Shown one piece after another: positions 1 through 9,221 of a DNA stretch of 64,000 nucleotides. A model generated the notes under the pieces. That model had not been told where the DNA came from, ran no database searches, and saw only the letters and a program-made list of their open reading frames with translations. The first letter of the stretch is position 1; each line of letters opens with the position of its first letter. Source of the stretch: JAENVU01 sp046598395. GTDB lineage: Bacteria > Actinomycetota > Acidimicrobiia > IMCC26256 > JAENVU01. The stretch lies in assembly GCA_046598395.1 (NCBI GenBank), contig JBKJIQ010000006.1:1-64000 (forward strand). The letters run 5' to 3'. The translations under genes were made by a program, and so were the position numbers.

Positions 1-1032
1 CACGCATCCCGCTCGCACCACACCCAGCGCGGTCCGAGCACTCCGACCCATACCCAACGCGCTCAAGACGGCGTGGTCGGTCGAGTCCAAGTACGTCTGG
101 CGCACGAGTAACTGGCCGAGCACGACTGCACCGGCGAGCGCGGCGAGCGCGGCGAACAGCGCGAGTGCCACCGCCTGGGGACGGACGCCGCGATCGATCG
201 CCTCGGAGAGATCATCGAGATCGATAGCCACGAACGACGAGATTCCCAATCGCCGCGCCTGCGTCCGCAGGTCGGCCTTCGTTGCGGGTTCGCGCAGACG
301 AACCGCAAGTGCTGATCCTTGGTCGGTCTCCGCCTCACGCGCGACAAATGCCGGTGTCACGTGGACGAACGCGAAGTAGAACCCGGATGCCGGCGGCACC
401 TCACCAGGAGCGATCCCGACTCCGACCACCCGGACGGTGATCGGCGCTCGCCATTTCTTGGGACTTTCCTGGCAGTCGACGCCATCGAACATGGAGATCC
501 GGAGCCGGCTCCCGGGCGAAATCCCGAGCCGGTCGGCCATCGAGGCCGTCACCACAACCTCATCAACGCGCGATGGGTCGGCAGAGCGGCCTGCGACGAT
601 TCGGATCCGGTTGAGTGTCGTTCCGAACCGGCCGGCAGCGTCACCCGCCACGACCACCTCCCCGGGCCCCGAGAAGCACGGATCCGTCGCCTCAGGTTGC
701 ACCGAACGCCCGCGTTCCGTAGCAACAAATGCAGCGAAGGTGGCGATCCTCGCCGAATCGGCCACCGCGGGCAGGGTGGCGACCGTGCGCACGCAGTCGC
801 GCGGGTTCTGGCGCTTGGCGGCCTCGTCGCAGTTCGGCTGCAGCACGAAGTCGTAGCTGTGCAGTTCGTCACGGAACCGCTCGTTCGCGCTCGCAGTGCG
901 GCGGGCACCCGCAGCCGCGACGATGACGCCGCCCGCGACGATGCCGATCAGGAGGCCCAGTCCGACCCACGCGACCCAGCGGGCCCGCAGCTCACAGCGG
1001 AACTTCATCCAAACGGCTGACGCCATGCTCAT
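1..1032 (-). CDS. FtsX/MacB-type ABC transporter permease, N-terminal part (cut by window edge)
   Basis: The reading frame is open from the ATG at 1030-1032 to the left edge, so only the N-terminal 344 or so residues are present. A second ATG lies two codons later (1024-1026). The protein starts with a basic stretch (MKFRCELRARW), then one hydrophobic segment (VGLGLLIGIVAGGVIVAAAGARRT), then a long soluble extracytoplasmic region, and a second hydrophobic segment near the edge. This is the usual layout of large FtsX-like permeases. The GARRT motif after the first membrane segment recurs in the three other permeases in this window, so they are paralogs. It lies just downstream of the cyclic-nucleotide-binding gene on the same strand (21-bp gap). 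Substrate unknown; an ATPase partner could be the one at 3632 or one outside the window. Confidence 0.8.
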   Translation of the reverse strand, partial: MSMASAVWMKFRCELRARWVAWVGLGLLIGIVAGGVIVAAAGARRTASANERFRDELHSYDFVLQPNCDEAAKRQNPRDCVRTVATLPAVADSARIATFAAFVATERGRSVQPEATDPCFSGPGEVVVAGDAAGRFGTTLNRIRIVAGRSADPSRVDEVVVTASMADRLGISPGSRLRISMFDGVDCQESPKKWRAPITVRVVGVGIAPGEVPPASGFYFAFVHVTPAFVAREAETDQGSALAVRLREPATKADLRTQARRLGISSFVAIDLDDLSEAIDRGVRPQAVALALFAALAALAGAVVLGQLLVRQTYLDSTDHAVLSALGMGRSARTALGVVRAGCV

Positions 1033-1053
1033 CTCAGGCCACCGCCGATTTCG

Positions 1054-2058
1054 CTATTCGCCCGGCGTTCGGAGCTCGCGTTGGTGGCCGGTGGCCAGGT
1101 CCTCGAGCGCGCCCTGTTCGATGCGATCGGCCGGGACGACGGCAACACGGCACTTCGTCACAGCACGTAGGGTCGAGGTGCGCGTCCCGCCTTCGAGCGC
1201 CGCGCGCTCGCCGAGGACCGCCCCGGGACCCAGTTCCGCGAGCGGATTGCCGTCGTGCTCGACTGAGAGCACACCATCGAGCACCAGGAACAACTCGTGG
1301 CCGGGCTCACCCTGGCGGACCAACTCCTTGCCCGCCTTCACCGTGCGGACCTCGGGCTTCTCGCCGCCGCGCATGATCGTGGTCGAGAGTTGACGTTCGA
1401 GCGCGGTCTCCACCGCGGTCACCAGCGCCGGCGAGTCCTCGTCGCCCCACGGTGTGCGCTTGCCGAACGACGTGCGATACCACTCCTTGAAATCGGCGAG
1501 GCCGACCTTCTCGGTGAGTACCAGCGCGTCGTCGTAGATCCAATGGCGCGGGAACTTGCTCGCGCCCACCACCTCTCGGTCGACCGAACCGTCGGCATGG
1601 AGGGTGAGGGCCAACGTGGTCCACACCGTGGGCGCCCGGAACTGCACGAACGGCGGACGGTTCACGTGTCGAGGTGCCGGCAGAGCAGTACGCCCGCCAG
1701 TGGTCTGGGTGAACCGAACCGAGTTCCCGATCCGCACGGGATCGGTCTGGACGTCGTCGAGCGACACGGCCTCGAACGTCGCGGCCTTCGGACCGAGGTT
1801 GATCGTCGTGGCACCCATCAAACCGCCACCCTCATATCCGAAGTCGACGATCTGACCGTCGGCCACCTCGATGAAGGCGGCCAGACGATTCGCGAACCGG
1901 AACCCGTCGGCATCCCGCAGCGCCGGGAGATCCGCGATGTGATCGGGAGGCGGGTCGTCGTAGTGGGTAAATCCTGATTCAAACGCCCCCTTGTTCATGC
2001 CCGTCACTGCCTCCGACGGGATCCAGGACACCGAGGTGACTGAACCGCTGATCCTCAT
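1054..2058 (-). CDS. Cyclic nucleotide-binding domain protein
   Basis: A 334-residue soluble protein. The C-terminal third (about 237-325) is a cNMP-binding fold: VRQGEPGHELFLVLDG, then a phosphate-binding cassette around LGERAALEGGTRTSTLRA with the acidic residue E284 and the arginine R293 expected to contact the cyclic nucleotide. The first 220 residues match no family I recognise; they include a FESGFTHYDDPPPDH stretch and end in a helical linker. The ATG at 2056-2058 is chosen because AAGGAG precedes it by about 8 bases. The frame stays open far upstream, but that part is antisense to the cyclase gene and was rejected. It is divergent from a response-regulator adenylate cyclase at 2212, which suggests it is a cAMP receptor for that cyclase. 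There is no DNA-binding domain, so it probably acts on a protein partner. Confidence 0.85.
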   Translation of the reverse strand: MRISGSVTSVSWIPSEAVTGMNKGAFESGFTHYDDPPPDHIADLPALRDADGFRFANRLAAFIEVADGQIVDFGYEGGGLMGATTINLGPKAATFEAVSLDDVQTDPVRIGNSVRFTQTTGGRTALPAPRHVNRPPFVQFRAPTVWTTLALTLHADGSVDREVVGASKFPRHWIYDDALVLTEKVGLADFKEWYRTSFGKRTPWGDEDSPALVTAVETALERQLSTTIMRGGEKPEVRTVKAGKELVRQGEPGHELFLVLDGVLSVEHDGNPLAELGPGAVLGERAALEGGTRTSTLRAVTKCRVAVVPADRIEQGALEDLATGHQRELRTPGE

Positions 2059-2211
2059 ATCGAAACTCCTTCTTCCGGTCGCATCGAACCTACGGATCCA
2101 TGGCCGCCACGCCCAGGGGGCCACCCGGGCAACCTTGGGGGTGATAGCCCCCCCATGAGAACGGGCGCGTGCCACCTTGCCCAGGGACGCCAGAACCGAG
2201 AGAGTGCAGGG
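2059..2211. promoter_or_regulatory. Divergent intergenic region between cNMP-binding protein and cyclase genes
   Basis: This 153-bp gap must hold both divergent promoters. It contains a G-run/C-run inverted repeat (GGGGG at 2137-2141, loop TGATAG, C-run at 2148-2154) that could form a small hairpin in the cyclase leader. I cannot assign -35 or -10 boxes with confidence. Confidence 0.4.
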
Positions 2212-3543
2212 GTGCCGATCACCGTTTTCCTCGCCGACGACAACATCATCGTCAGGGAAGGGGTCCGCGCGCTCCTGAACATGGAGTCCGATCTGGAGAT
2301 CGTCGGCGTAGCCGGCGACTACGACGAACTGGTCGACGGGGCCACCGAGACCGCACCGCAGGTGGTGGTCACCGACATCCGGATGCCGCCGAACTTCCAA
2401 CAGGAAGGTATCGATGCCGCGAAGGAGATCCGCCGTCGGCATCCCGGTACCGGCGTCGTCGTACTGTCGCAGTACGACGACCCCGAATACGCGATCGCAC
2501 TCCTGTCCGACGGCGCCGCGGGCTACGCGTACCTCCTTAAGGATCGGATCGCCGAAGGTGACCAACTCGCGCGCACCGTGCGGGAGGTCGCGTCCGGCGG
2601 ATCGGTGCTCGACCCCACGATCGTCGAGGCGATCGTGTCGCCGGTGGCGCGCGCCGGTGGTCTGACGCCGGACCAGGACCAGCTGCTGCAGCTCGTGGGC
2701 GAGGGTCGGCCGATCAAGGCGATCGCGGCGATGCAACACACCACGCCGGCCGCGATCGCGACGGCCGTCGAGGAACTCTTCCTGACGCTCTCCGAGGAGG
2801 CCCGGACAGGGGGATCCGGCGCGTTGCGCCGGATCCGGCTCCTCCACCAGGCGATCGTGGACCGAGAGGATCAGGGCGAGACATTGAGCCGGCTCCTCCC
2901 GACCGGCATCGCGGAGAAGGTTCGAGCCAGCGGCAGCCGAATCGGCGAGACCGAAGAGTTGATGGTGACGGTCCTCATGTCCGACATCCGCGGCTATTCC
3001 GCGATCGCCGAGCAGTCTGATCCGAGCGCGCTCGCGAGTCAGCTGAACGAGCATCGCGCCGCGATGAACGGCGCGATCCTCGACCGCGACGGCACCGTGA
3101 TGCAGTTCGTGGGCGACGCAGTGATGGCGTGCTTCGGCGCGCCGCTCCCCCACGCCCATCACGCGCAGCACGCGCTCGACGCCGCGCTCGCCATGCTGCG
3201 CGCGCAAGTGGAGCTCGATGCCGACTGGGCGACACGAGGCCTCTCACCCTTCGGGCTCGGCATCGGCCTCTCCACCGGCTTGGTGGCCGCCGCCATGCTC
3301 GGCTCCGAGGAGCGCCTCGAGTACACCCTCGTCGGCGACACCGTGAACTTGGCCCAGCGCCTCCAAGACCTCGCCCGTCCGGCCGGGTGTGTGGTGTTGG
3401 CCGAGTCCACGCTCACCGCACTGGACGAGGTCCCGGCCCACGACGACCTCGGCGAGCAACTGGTGAAGGGCCGTCAGACCCCGGTACGTGCGCACCGAAT
3501 CGAAGGAACCGTACGAACCGAACCCGAAGGAGAATCATCATGA
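2212..3543 (+). CDS. Response regulator with C-terminal class III adenylate cyclase
   Basis: 443 residues from the GTG at 2212. Residues 1-120 are a receiver domain with the acidic pair D9/D10, phospho-acceptor D55 in VVTDIRMPP and a conserved lysine near K110. Residues 150-198 align with the LuxR-type helix-turn-helix of the neighbouring NarL-type regulator (11904-12566) but have lost the usual signature, so this looks like a degenerate DNA-binding domain. Residues 250-430 are a class III nucleotide cyclase with metal-binding D258 (SDIRGYS) and D302 (VGDAVMACFG) and transition-state N379/R383 (DTVNLAQRL), so it should be active and make cAMP. The upstream ATG at 2155 is possible, but the receiver fold starts at the GTG. 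Its TGA overlaps the ATG of a mini-ORF (ATGA), placing it first in an operon with an ABC exporter and a histidine kinase. Phosphorylation by that kinase is the likely control. Confidence 0.9.
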   Translation: MPITVFLADDNIIVREGVRALLNMESDLEIVGVAGDYDELVDGATETAPQVVVTDIRMPPNFQQEGIDAAKEIRRRHPGTGVVVLSQYDDPEYAIALLSDGAAGYAYLLKDRIAEGDQLARTVREVASGGSVLDPTIVEAIVSPVARAGGLTPDQDQLLQLVGEGRPIKAIAAMQHTTPAAIATAVEELFLTLSEEARTGGSGALRRIRLLHQAIVDREDQGETLSRLLPTGIAEKVRASGSRIGETEELMVTVLMSDIRGYSAIAEQSDPSALASQLNEHRAAMNGAILDRDGTVMQFVGDAVMACFGAPLPHAHHAQHALDAALAMLRAQVELDADWATRGLSPFGLGIGLSTGLVAAAMLGSEERLEYTLVGDTVNLAQRLQDLARPAGCVVLAESTLTALDEVPAHDDLGEQLVKGRQTPVRAHRIEGTVRTEPEGESS

Positions 3544-3635
3544 GCGAAGCGAGACCAACGCATCCCCACAGCCGATCGATCAGCGCAGCGGGGCCCGTCC
3601 GGCCCGCTCCGCAGGAGCAAAAGGACAAGTCATGA
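3540..3635 (+). CDS. 31-residue mini-ORF linking cyclase and ABC ATPase genes
   Basis: The ATG at 3540 overlaps the cyclase stop codon (ATGA) and follows a good ribosome-binding site (GAAGGAG at about 3529-3535). The frame ends in a TGA at 3633-3635 that itself overlaps the ATG of the ABC ATPase (ATGA at 3632). The peptide has no recognisable domain and is polar and basic (many S, P, R). Its first four residues, MSEA, match the first four of the ATPase, so it may be a partly duplicated gene start. It most likely acts as a translational relay, not as a functional protein. Confidence 0.5.
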   Translation: MSEARPTHPHSRSISAAGPVRPAPQEQKDKS

Positions 3636-4348
3636 GCGAGGCAGTGATTGTGACCCGTGGCCTGCGGAAGAACTTCGAATCCGAAGGCGCACCCGTCCGC
3701 GCGCTCCGCGGCGTCGACTTCGAGATGCAACCGGGCGAGTTCGTGTCGGTGATGGGGCCGTCCGGCTGCGGGAAGTCGACGCTGTTGAATCTGGTCGCCG
3801 GGCTCGATTCTCCCACCGACGGCGAGTTGCTCGTCGCCGGTGAATCGCTCGTGGGCAAGAGCGAGGACGAGCTCGCGATCATGCGCCGAACCCACGTGGG
3901 CATCGTGTTCCAGTTCTTCAACCTGCTCGAAGGCATGACCGCGCTCGAAAATGTGACGCTGCCCGCGGTCATCGCCGGCGCGCCGCGCAAGCGCGCCGAG
4001 ACCCGCGCTCGCGACCTGCTGGACCTCCTCGGGCTCGCCGACAAGGCAAAGGAAGCGCCGGGTGTGCTCTCGGGTGGTCAGCGTCAACGGCTGGCGATCG
4101 CCCGCGCCCTGGCCAACGAGCCGACGCTGCTGCTCGCGGACGAGCCGACCGGCGCGCTCGACTCCGAGGGCGGCCACGAAGTGCTCGAACTGTTCAAGCG
4201 GCTCCACGGGAGCGGTCAGACCATCCTGCTCGTCACGCACGACCAGGAAGTGGCCGACGCCGGGGACCGCATCGTGCACATGCGCGACGGTCGGATCGAG
4301 ACCGAGCAGATCCGCGCCGGTGCCGGCGCGGGTACCGCCACCGTCTGA
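3632..4348 (+). CDS. ABC transporter ATP-binding protein (MacB/LolD type)
   Basis: 238 residues. It carries Walker A GPSGCGKST, a Q-loop in GIVFQFFNLLEGMTALENV, the ABC signature LSGGQRQRLAIARAL, Walker B LLLADEPTGALD and a switch histidine in LLVTHDQEVA. FQFFNLL and the DEPTGALDS continuation are typical of the LolD/MacB/FtsE group that works with FtsX-like permeases. It is followed 11 bp later by two such permease genes, so the three should form one mechanotransmission-type exporter or extractor complex at the inner face of the membrane. The ATG at 3632 is preceded by AAAAGGAC. A frame extension upstream to 3488 has no domain support. Confidence 0.95.
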   Translation: MSEAVIVTRGLRKNFESEGAPVRALRGVDFEMQPGEFVSVMGPSGCGKSTLLNLVAGLDSPTDGELLVAGESLVGKSEDELAIMRRTHVGIVFQFFNLLEGMTALENVTLPAVIAGAPRKRAETRARDLLDLLGLADKAKEAPGVLSGGQRQRLAIARALANEPTLLLADEPTGALDSEGGHEVLELFKRLHGSGQTILLVTHDQEVADAGDRIVHMRDGRIETEQIRAGAGAGTATV

Positions 4349-4359
4349 CGCGAAGATCC

Positions 4360-6837
4360 ATGGGGGCAGTTTTCTACCGGCTGCGCGCCGAGTTCCGGAC
4401 GCGCTGGAAGTCCGCGCTTGCGCTTGCGCTCGTCGCGGGCATCGCGGGCGCGATCACGATCGCGGCCGTGGCCGGCGCGCGCCGGACCGCGACCGCGTTC
4501 GACCGGTTCCGAACCGCCACGAACGCCTCGGACATCCTCGTGAACCCGGACCAAGGCTCGAACAGCAAGCTGCGGAGTGCCGACATTGCCAAGCTGCCCG
4601 GTGTACTGGACGCGGGTCGAGTGAACGGGCTCGCACTTCTGGACCCGACGACCACCAACATCGCGGACGCATTCGGCGCCACCGTGTTCGCCAGCGATGG
4701 ACGGGCGCTCTATCAGCTCGCTCGCGTGAAGTTCCTCGACGGCCGACTCCCCGACCCTCGCCGACCCGAGGAGATTGTCGTCAACCGCGCGTTTACGAGG
4801 CGCTACGGGCTCGGAATCGGCGACACGTGGCATGTCGTCAGTGCAACGAACAAGACCTCACAGGAACAACCGCTGACCGCGGCCGTTCTCCGTGAGATCC
4901 GGCGCCGCCAACTCCGCCACCAACTCGGCGACGAGTTCCTCGATCTCAAGCTGCGAGTGGTCGGCATCAGCGTGGACCAGAACGAGGTCGTCGTCGATCA
5001 GGGTTTCGACTTCCCCGGCGCGTTCCTGGGGCCCGCATTCCTGCGCGCGCACCCGGACGCGCTCGTCCAGTACTGGGGCGAGGTCGTCCGGCTCCGGTCG
5101 GGAACCGACCCCGCCCAGTTTCAGCGACGCGTTGAGCGCCTCGTCCCCGACGAGGCCATCGCGTTCCAGACCATCGCGAACACCCGCGCCAAGGTGGAAC
5201 GCGCGGTCCGCCCGCAGTCCGGCGCGCTCGTCGCGTTCGCGATCGTCGTCGGCCTCACCGGTCTGCTCGTGATCGCGCAGACGCTCGCCCGCCAGACCAC
5301 GCTCGACGCCATCGACCACGGGGCACTGCGCGCTGTCGGTGCCACCCGGCGTCAGCTGTTCCTGCTCGCGATGGGCCGCACGCTGCCCGCCGCAGTCGTC
5401 GCGGCCGTGATCGCAGTGCTCGGCGCGTTCGCGCTCTCTCCCCTCACCCCGATCGGGGTCGCACGCGTGGCGGAACCGAATCCCGGTCTCGCGTTCGACG
5501 CGCCCACCCTGCTGCTCGGGGCCTTCGCCCTGCTCGTGCTTATCCTGCTGATCGAGGCCATCCCGGCGTGGCGGACCAGCCGCGCCGCGTCCGACACCGC
5601 CCCGGCCTCACGGCCGTCGCGGATCTCGGGTTTCCTTGGCACCACAGGTGCCCCACCGGTGGTGGCCACCGGCGTGCGCATGGCCCTCGAGCCCGGCGCG
5701 GGCCGAACCGCCGTACCCGTCCGCACCACGATCGCGAGCGCCCTCATCACCATCGCGGCGGTAACCGGCACGGTCGTGGTGGCCGCGAGTCTGAACCACC
5801 TGGTGGACACGCCCAGCCTCTACGGCTGGAACTGGGACGCCGCGTTGCGCGTGGGCTTTAGTGAAGGGGACACCCCTCGCGATGTCGCAGAGCGAAGGCA
5901 CATGGTCGCAGCGCGGATCGCCAACGTCCCCGAGATCGTGCACTCCTCGACGCTCACGCTGAGCGCGGCCGAGATCAACGGTCGCCAGATTCCCACCGTG
6001 GGAACCGACCCGCGCCAGCCGCCGCCGGGTCCGGTGATCCCGGATGGGCGCGCGCCGCGCACCGAACACGAGGTTGCGCTCGGTGCCCGCACCCAACGCA
6101 ACCTCGGCGTGGGCATCGGCGACCGCGTGACCGTGCGCGACCAGCAGGGTCGCTCACGGTCCATGACCGTCGTCGGCCGGGTCGTACTCCCCGGCCTCGG
6201 CACCTACCCCGGAGCGGACAAGACGTCCCCAGGCGAGGGCGCGTTGGTCACCCAGTCTGCGTTGGCCCGCCTCGGACCCGACTTCGGCCGCCGCGATGTT
6301 CTCGTCGAGTTCCGCGCCGGTACCAGCACCAACCGGCAACGCGCCATTCTTCGCGCGGTAGGGAGAGGCATTTCCGCGGACCAGTACGTGGTCGCACAGG
6401 GTCAGCAGCCGTCGGACGTCGTCGCGTACAAGGACGTGCGGTCGACGCCGATCGTGCTCTCCATCGTGCTTGCACTCCTCGCGACGATGACGCTGGCTCA
6501 TGGGCTCGTCAGCTCGGTGCGACGGCGGCGCCGCGAACTCGCGTTGCTGAAGACCCTCGGCTTCACCCGTCGACAGGTGAGCTCCACGGTCGCCTGGCAC
6601 GCGTCGACCGTGGTCGCGATTGCACTGCTGTTCGGAATCCCGTTGGGTATCGTCGCGGGCCGCTGGGCGTGGAGCACGCTCGCGACCGACCTCGGCGCGG
6701 TGATCGTCCCGGTCGTCCCCTGGCTGGTCCTGGCGATCGGCATCCCCGCGCTGCTGTTCCTGGCCAACCTGGTTGCGTTCATCCCCGGCCGCATCGCGGC
6801 TCGGTTGCGGCCCGCCATTGCGCTGAGGAGCGAGTGA
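4360..6837 (+). CDS. FtsX/MacB-family ABC transporter permease (first of a pair)
   Basis: 825 residues with the double-FtsX layout: a membrane segment at about 17-40 followed by GARRTATAFDRF, a large extracytoplasmic domain, three membrane helices at about 285-400, a second membrane start near 460-480, a second large soluble domain and three helices at the C-terminus. RRRRRELALLKTLGFTRRQV before the last helices is the conserved cytoplasmic segment that contacts the ATPase. The ATG at 4360 follows the ATPase stop by 11 bp. Its TGA overlaps the next ATG by one base. Substrate unknown; exporters of this type handle lipids, peptides or cell-envelope components. Confidence 0.92.
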   Translation: MGAVFYRLRAEFRTRWKSALALALVAGIAGAITIAAVAGARRTATAFDRFRTATNASDILVNPDQGSNSKLRSADIAKLPGVLDAGRVNGLALLDPTTTNIADAFGATVFASDGRALYQLARVKFLDGRLPDPRRPEEIVVNRAFTRRYGLGIGDTWHVVSATNKTSQEQPLTAAVLREIRRRQLRHQLGDEFLDLKLRVVGISVDQNEVVVDQGFDFPGAFLGPAFLRAHPDALVQYWGEVVRLRSGTDPAQFQRRVERLVPDEAIAFQTIANTRAKVERAVRPQSGALVAFAIVVGLTGLLVIAQTLARQTTLDAIDHGALRAVGATRRQLFLLAMGRTLPAAVVAAVIAVLGAFALSPLTPIGVARVAEPNPGLAFDAPTLLLGAFALLVLILLIEAIPAWRTSRAASDTAPASRPSRISGFLGTTGAPPVVATGVRMALEPGAGRTAVPVRTTIASALITIAAVTGTVVVAASLNHLVDTPSLYGWNWDAALRVGFSEGDTPRDVAERRHMVAARIANVPEIVHSSTLTLSAAEINGRQIPTVGTDPRQPPPGPVIPDGRAPRTEHEVALGARTQRNLGVGIGDRVTVRDQQGRSRSMTVVGRVVLPGLGTYPGADKTSPGEGALVTQSALARLGPDFGRRDVLVEFRAGTSTNRQRAILRAVGRGISADQYVVAQGQQPSDVVAYKDVRSTPIVLSIVLALLATMTLAHGLVSSVRRRRRELALLKTLGFTRRQVSSTVAWHASTVVAIALLFGIPLGIVAGRWAWSTLATDLGAVIVPVVPWLVLAIGIPALLFLANLVAFIPGRIAARLRPAIALRSE

Positions 6838-9221
6838 TGGGCGGGGTCCTCTTTGCCACACGCGCAAACCTCCGCCATCGGTGGCGCAGCATCCTCGTGA
6901 TGGGCCTCGTCATCGGGCTCGCCGGCGGTGTGGTGCTCGCGTCGTTCGCCGGGGCGCGGCGTACCCGCAGCGCGTTCGACCGGTTGCGCGCAGCAACAAA
7001 GTCGGGTGACCTCACCATCAATATCTTCCCCGTCAGCCCGCGGTTCGCGGCCCGGATCGGGGACCTGCCCGGCGTCGAGTCGTGGGCGCAGGTCACGGCT
7101 TTGGCTGGCGTCTCCAGGTTGGGGAACTTGCCGATTGCCGTCCCGGTCGACCGGCGGTTCGGCCGCGATATCGATCGCGCCCGCCTCATCGCCGGCCGAC
7201 CGGCGCGCGGGATTCACGAGATTGTGCTCAGCCAGAGCAGCGCGCGCATACACCACCTCGGCATCGGCGACGACTTGACCGTGCGCACCTTTACCCCCGA
7301 AGAGACTGCGCTCATGCGTGACCCGTCGACGAACGTGTTCCCGAAGCCGAGCGGCCCGCGGTTGCGGTTCCACGTCGTCGGTATCGATCAACGGACGCTC
7401 GACCTGACGCCGATCGGTGAGCGCTCCGGCATCGTCTTCGCCCCGCGGTCCGTCTACCAGGCCTACCGCGGTCAGATCGGCAACTTCGGTGGCATCGTCC
7501 GCGTCCGCCTGGCGCCCGGCGCGTCGAACCGAGACTTCGCGCGTCGTGTCCGCGCCATCGCCGGTCGTCGATCCCTCGACTTCGATACCGCCAGCACGGA
7601 CGAAGCGGTCAACCAATCACTCGGGGTGCTGGCGGGTGGACTCATCGTGTTCGGCGCTATCGGGGCGCTCGGCCTGCTGGCCGCATTCTCCGTGCTGAGC
7701 GCCCGCGCCAACGCCGCGAGTCTTCCCGATCAATCGGTGTGGCGGGGTCTCGGCATGACCGGCGCGCAACGCGTGCTCGCGACGGCGTTCCCGGGCGTGC
7801 CCGGAATCGCGGGCGGTGCGGTACTGGCCGTGATCGTGGCCGCGGCGGCCTCCTGGTTCATGCCCATCGGGCTCGGCCGCCGGGTCGAGCCGGCGCCCGG
7901 ACTCGCCGTGGACGGGTTGGTCCTCGGAATCGGCGGAGCCGCGCTGCTCATCGTGAGCGGCGCGATCGCGCTCGCGGGTGCGTGGCGCGTTTCTCGGCGG
8001 TCGAGTTGGGACCCATCCCGCCAAGGGGTTGCCATCCACACCTCGCGCGTCGCCCGGGCGGTAGCCCGCGTCGGGGCGCCGGTACCTGCAGTGGTCGGGG
8101 TGCGCATGGCGACGGAGCGGGGGCGGGGCCGCACGGCCGTGCCGGTCCGGCCCGCGCTGTTCGGCGCGGTCGTCGGTGTGCTGGGAGTCGTCGCCGCCCT
8201 GGTCGTCGGGGCGAGCCTCGACCGCCTCGCGGCGGAGCCCACACGGTTTGGGTGGACCTTCGATGCCGTCGTGGTGGGCGACGGCGGCGAGACCGGATCA
8301 GGAGGGACGTGCGGACCGCGCCGCAGCACCCTCGAGCGTGACCCCGCCGTCGCCGCGATTGCCAACTTGTGTTCCAACACCCTGACGGTTGACGGTCGGC
8401 CCCTCACCGCGGTCGGCATGCGCCACATGCGCGGTGCCATCCCGTTGAGCATTGTGCGCGGCCGCGAGCCTGGCACCGCTCGTGAGATTGCACTCGGGGA
8501 ACTGACGCTCGATCGCATCGGCGCCGAGCTCGGAGATCGCGTCAGCGTCACCGGCAACCGCGGTACGACAACCGCGCGAGTCGTCGGGACCGCACTGTTC
8601 CCGTCAGTCGACGACTCATCCCTCCTCGCCGACGGCGCCGCGATGCTGCCCGACGGGTTGGCCCACGTCGCGACCGACACCGACAATTCGAACAACCATC
8701 TCGTGGTGCGCTGGCGGCCCGGCACCAACACCCAGCAAGCGCGCCATCGCATCAAGGAGATCTCCGGACAGTGGCCCAAACAGCCCGTCCGTCCTGCCGA
8801 GGTCGATCGCCTCACGCAACTCAACCGACTGCCGTGGATCCTCGCGGGCTTTCTAGCGATCCTCGCCCTCATCGCCGTCGGCCACGCGATCGTCACCAAC
8901 ACTCGGCGGCGGCGGCGCGACTTCGCGCTGCTCGAGGCCATGGGCTTGCGCACGCGCCAGATCCGAGCGACCGTCGCGATCCAGGCCACGACGTTGGCCG
9001 TCATCGGCCTCGTCCTCGGCATCCCCCTCGGCGTGGTCGTCGGCCGGTTCGCGTGGGCCGCGATCGCGGGCCAGATCGGCGTCGCGACCGACGCTGCCCT
9101 CCCCGGCTTGGCCCTCGCCATTCTCGTCCCCCTCACGATCCTCGCGGTCCTGTTGATCGCCTACCTGCCGGCGCGCGCGGTGAGCCGAATTCGACCTGCC
9201 GTTGCACTGAGGAGCGAGTGA
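6837..9221 (+). CDS. FtsX/MacB-family ABC transporter permease (second of a pair)
   Basis: 794 residues from the ATG at 6837, which overlaps the stop of the first permease (TGATG). The layout repeats that of its neighbour: N-terminal helix, FAGARRTRSAFDRL, an extracytoplasmic domain, a three-helix block, then a second half ending in RRRRRDFALLEAMGLRTRQI and three helices. The two permeases are clear paralogs and probably form a heterodimer around the ATPase made from 3632. The end of the gene overlaps a 14-codon mini-ORF that leads into the histidine kinase gene, so transporter and sensor should be made together. Confidence 0.92.
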   Translation: MGGVLFATRANLRHRWRSILVMGLVIGLAGGVVLASFAGARRTRSAFDRLRAATKSGDLTINIFPVSPRFAARIGDLPGVESWAQVTALAGVSRLGNLPIAVPVDRRFGRDIDRARLIAGRPARGIHEIVLSQSSARIHHLGIGDDLTVRTFTPEETALMRDPSTNVFPKPSGPRLRFHVVGIDQRTLDLTPIGERSGIVFAPRSVYQAYRGQIGNFGGIVRVRLAPGASNRDFARRVRAIAGRRSLDFDTASTDEAVNQSLGVLAGGLIVFGAIGALGLLAAFSVLSARANAASLPDQSVWRGLGMTGAQRVLATAFPGVPGIAGGAVLAVIVAAAASWFMPIGLGRRVEPAPGLAVDGLVLGIGGAALLIVSGAIALAGAWRVSRRSSWDPSRQGVAIHTSRVARAVARVGAPVPAVVGVRMATERGRGRTAVPVRPALFGAVVGVLGVVAALVVGASLDRLAAEPTRFGWTFDAVVVGDGGETGSGGTCGPRRSTLERDPAVAAIANLCSNTLTVDGRPLTAVGMRHMRGAIPLSIVRGREPGTAREIALGELTLDRIGAELGDRVSVTGNRGTTTARVVGTALFPSVDDSSLLADGAAMLPDGLAHVATDTDNSNNHLVVRWRPGTNTQQARHRIKEISGQWPKQPVRPAEVDRLTQLNRLPWILAGFLAILALIAVGHAIVTNTRRRRRDFALLEAMGLRTRQIRATVAIQATTLAVIGLVLGIPLGVVVGRFAWAAIAGQIGVATDAALPGLALAILVPLTILAVLLIAYLPARAVSRIRPAVALRSE

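Noticed and set aside
319..1020. A 233-residue open frame on the plus strand
   Set aside because: It is antisense to the FtsX permease, lacks hydrophobic segments or motifs, and is rich in R, P and H, as expected of a shadow frame in high-GC DNA.
2059..3207. N-terminal extension of the cNMP-binding protein frame (to 3207)
   Set aside because: It lies opposite the cyclase, has no domain content, and a good ribosome-binding site precedes the internal ATG at 2058.
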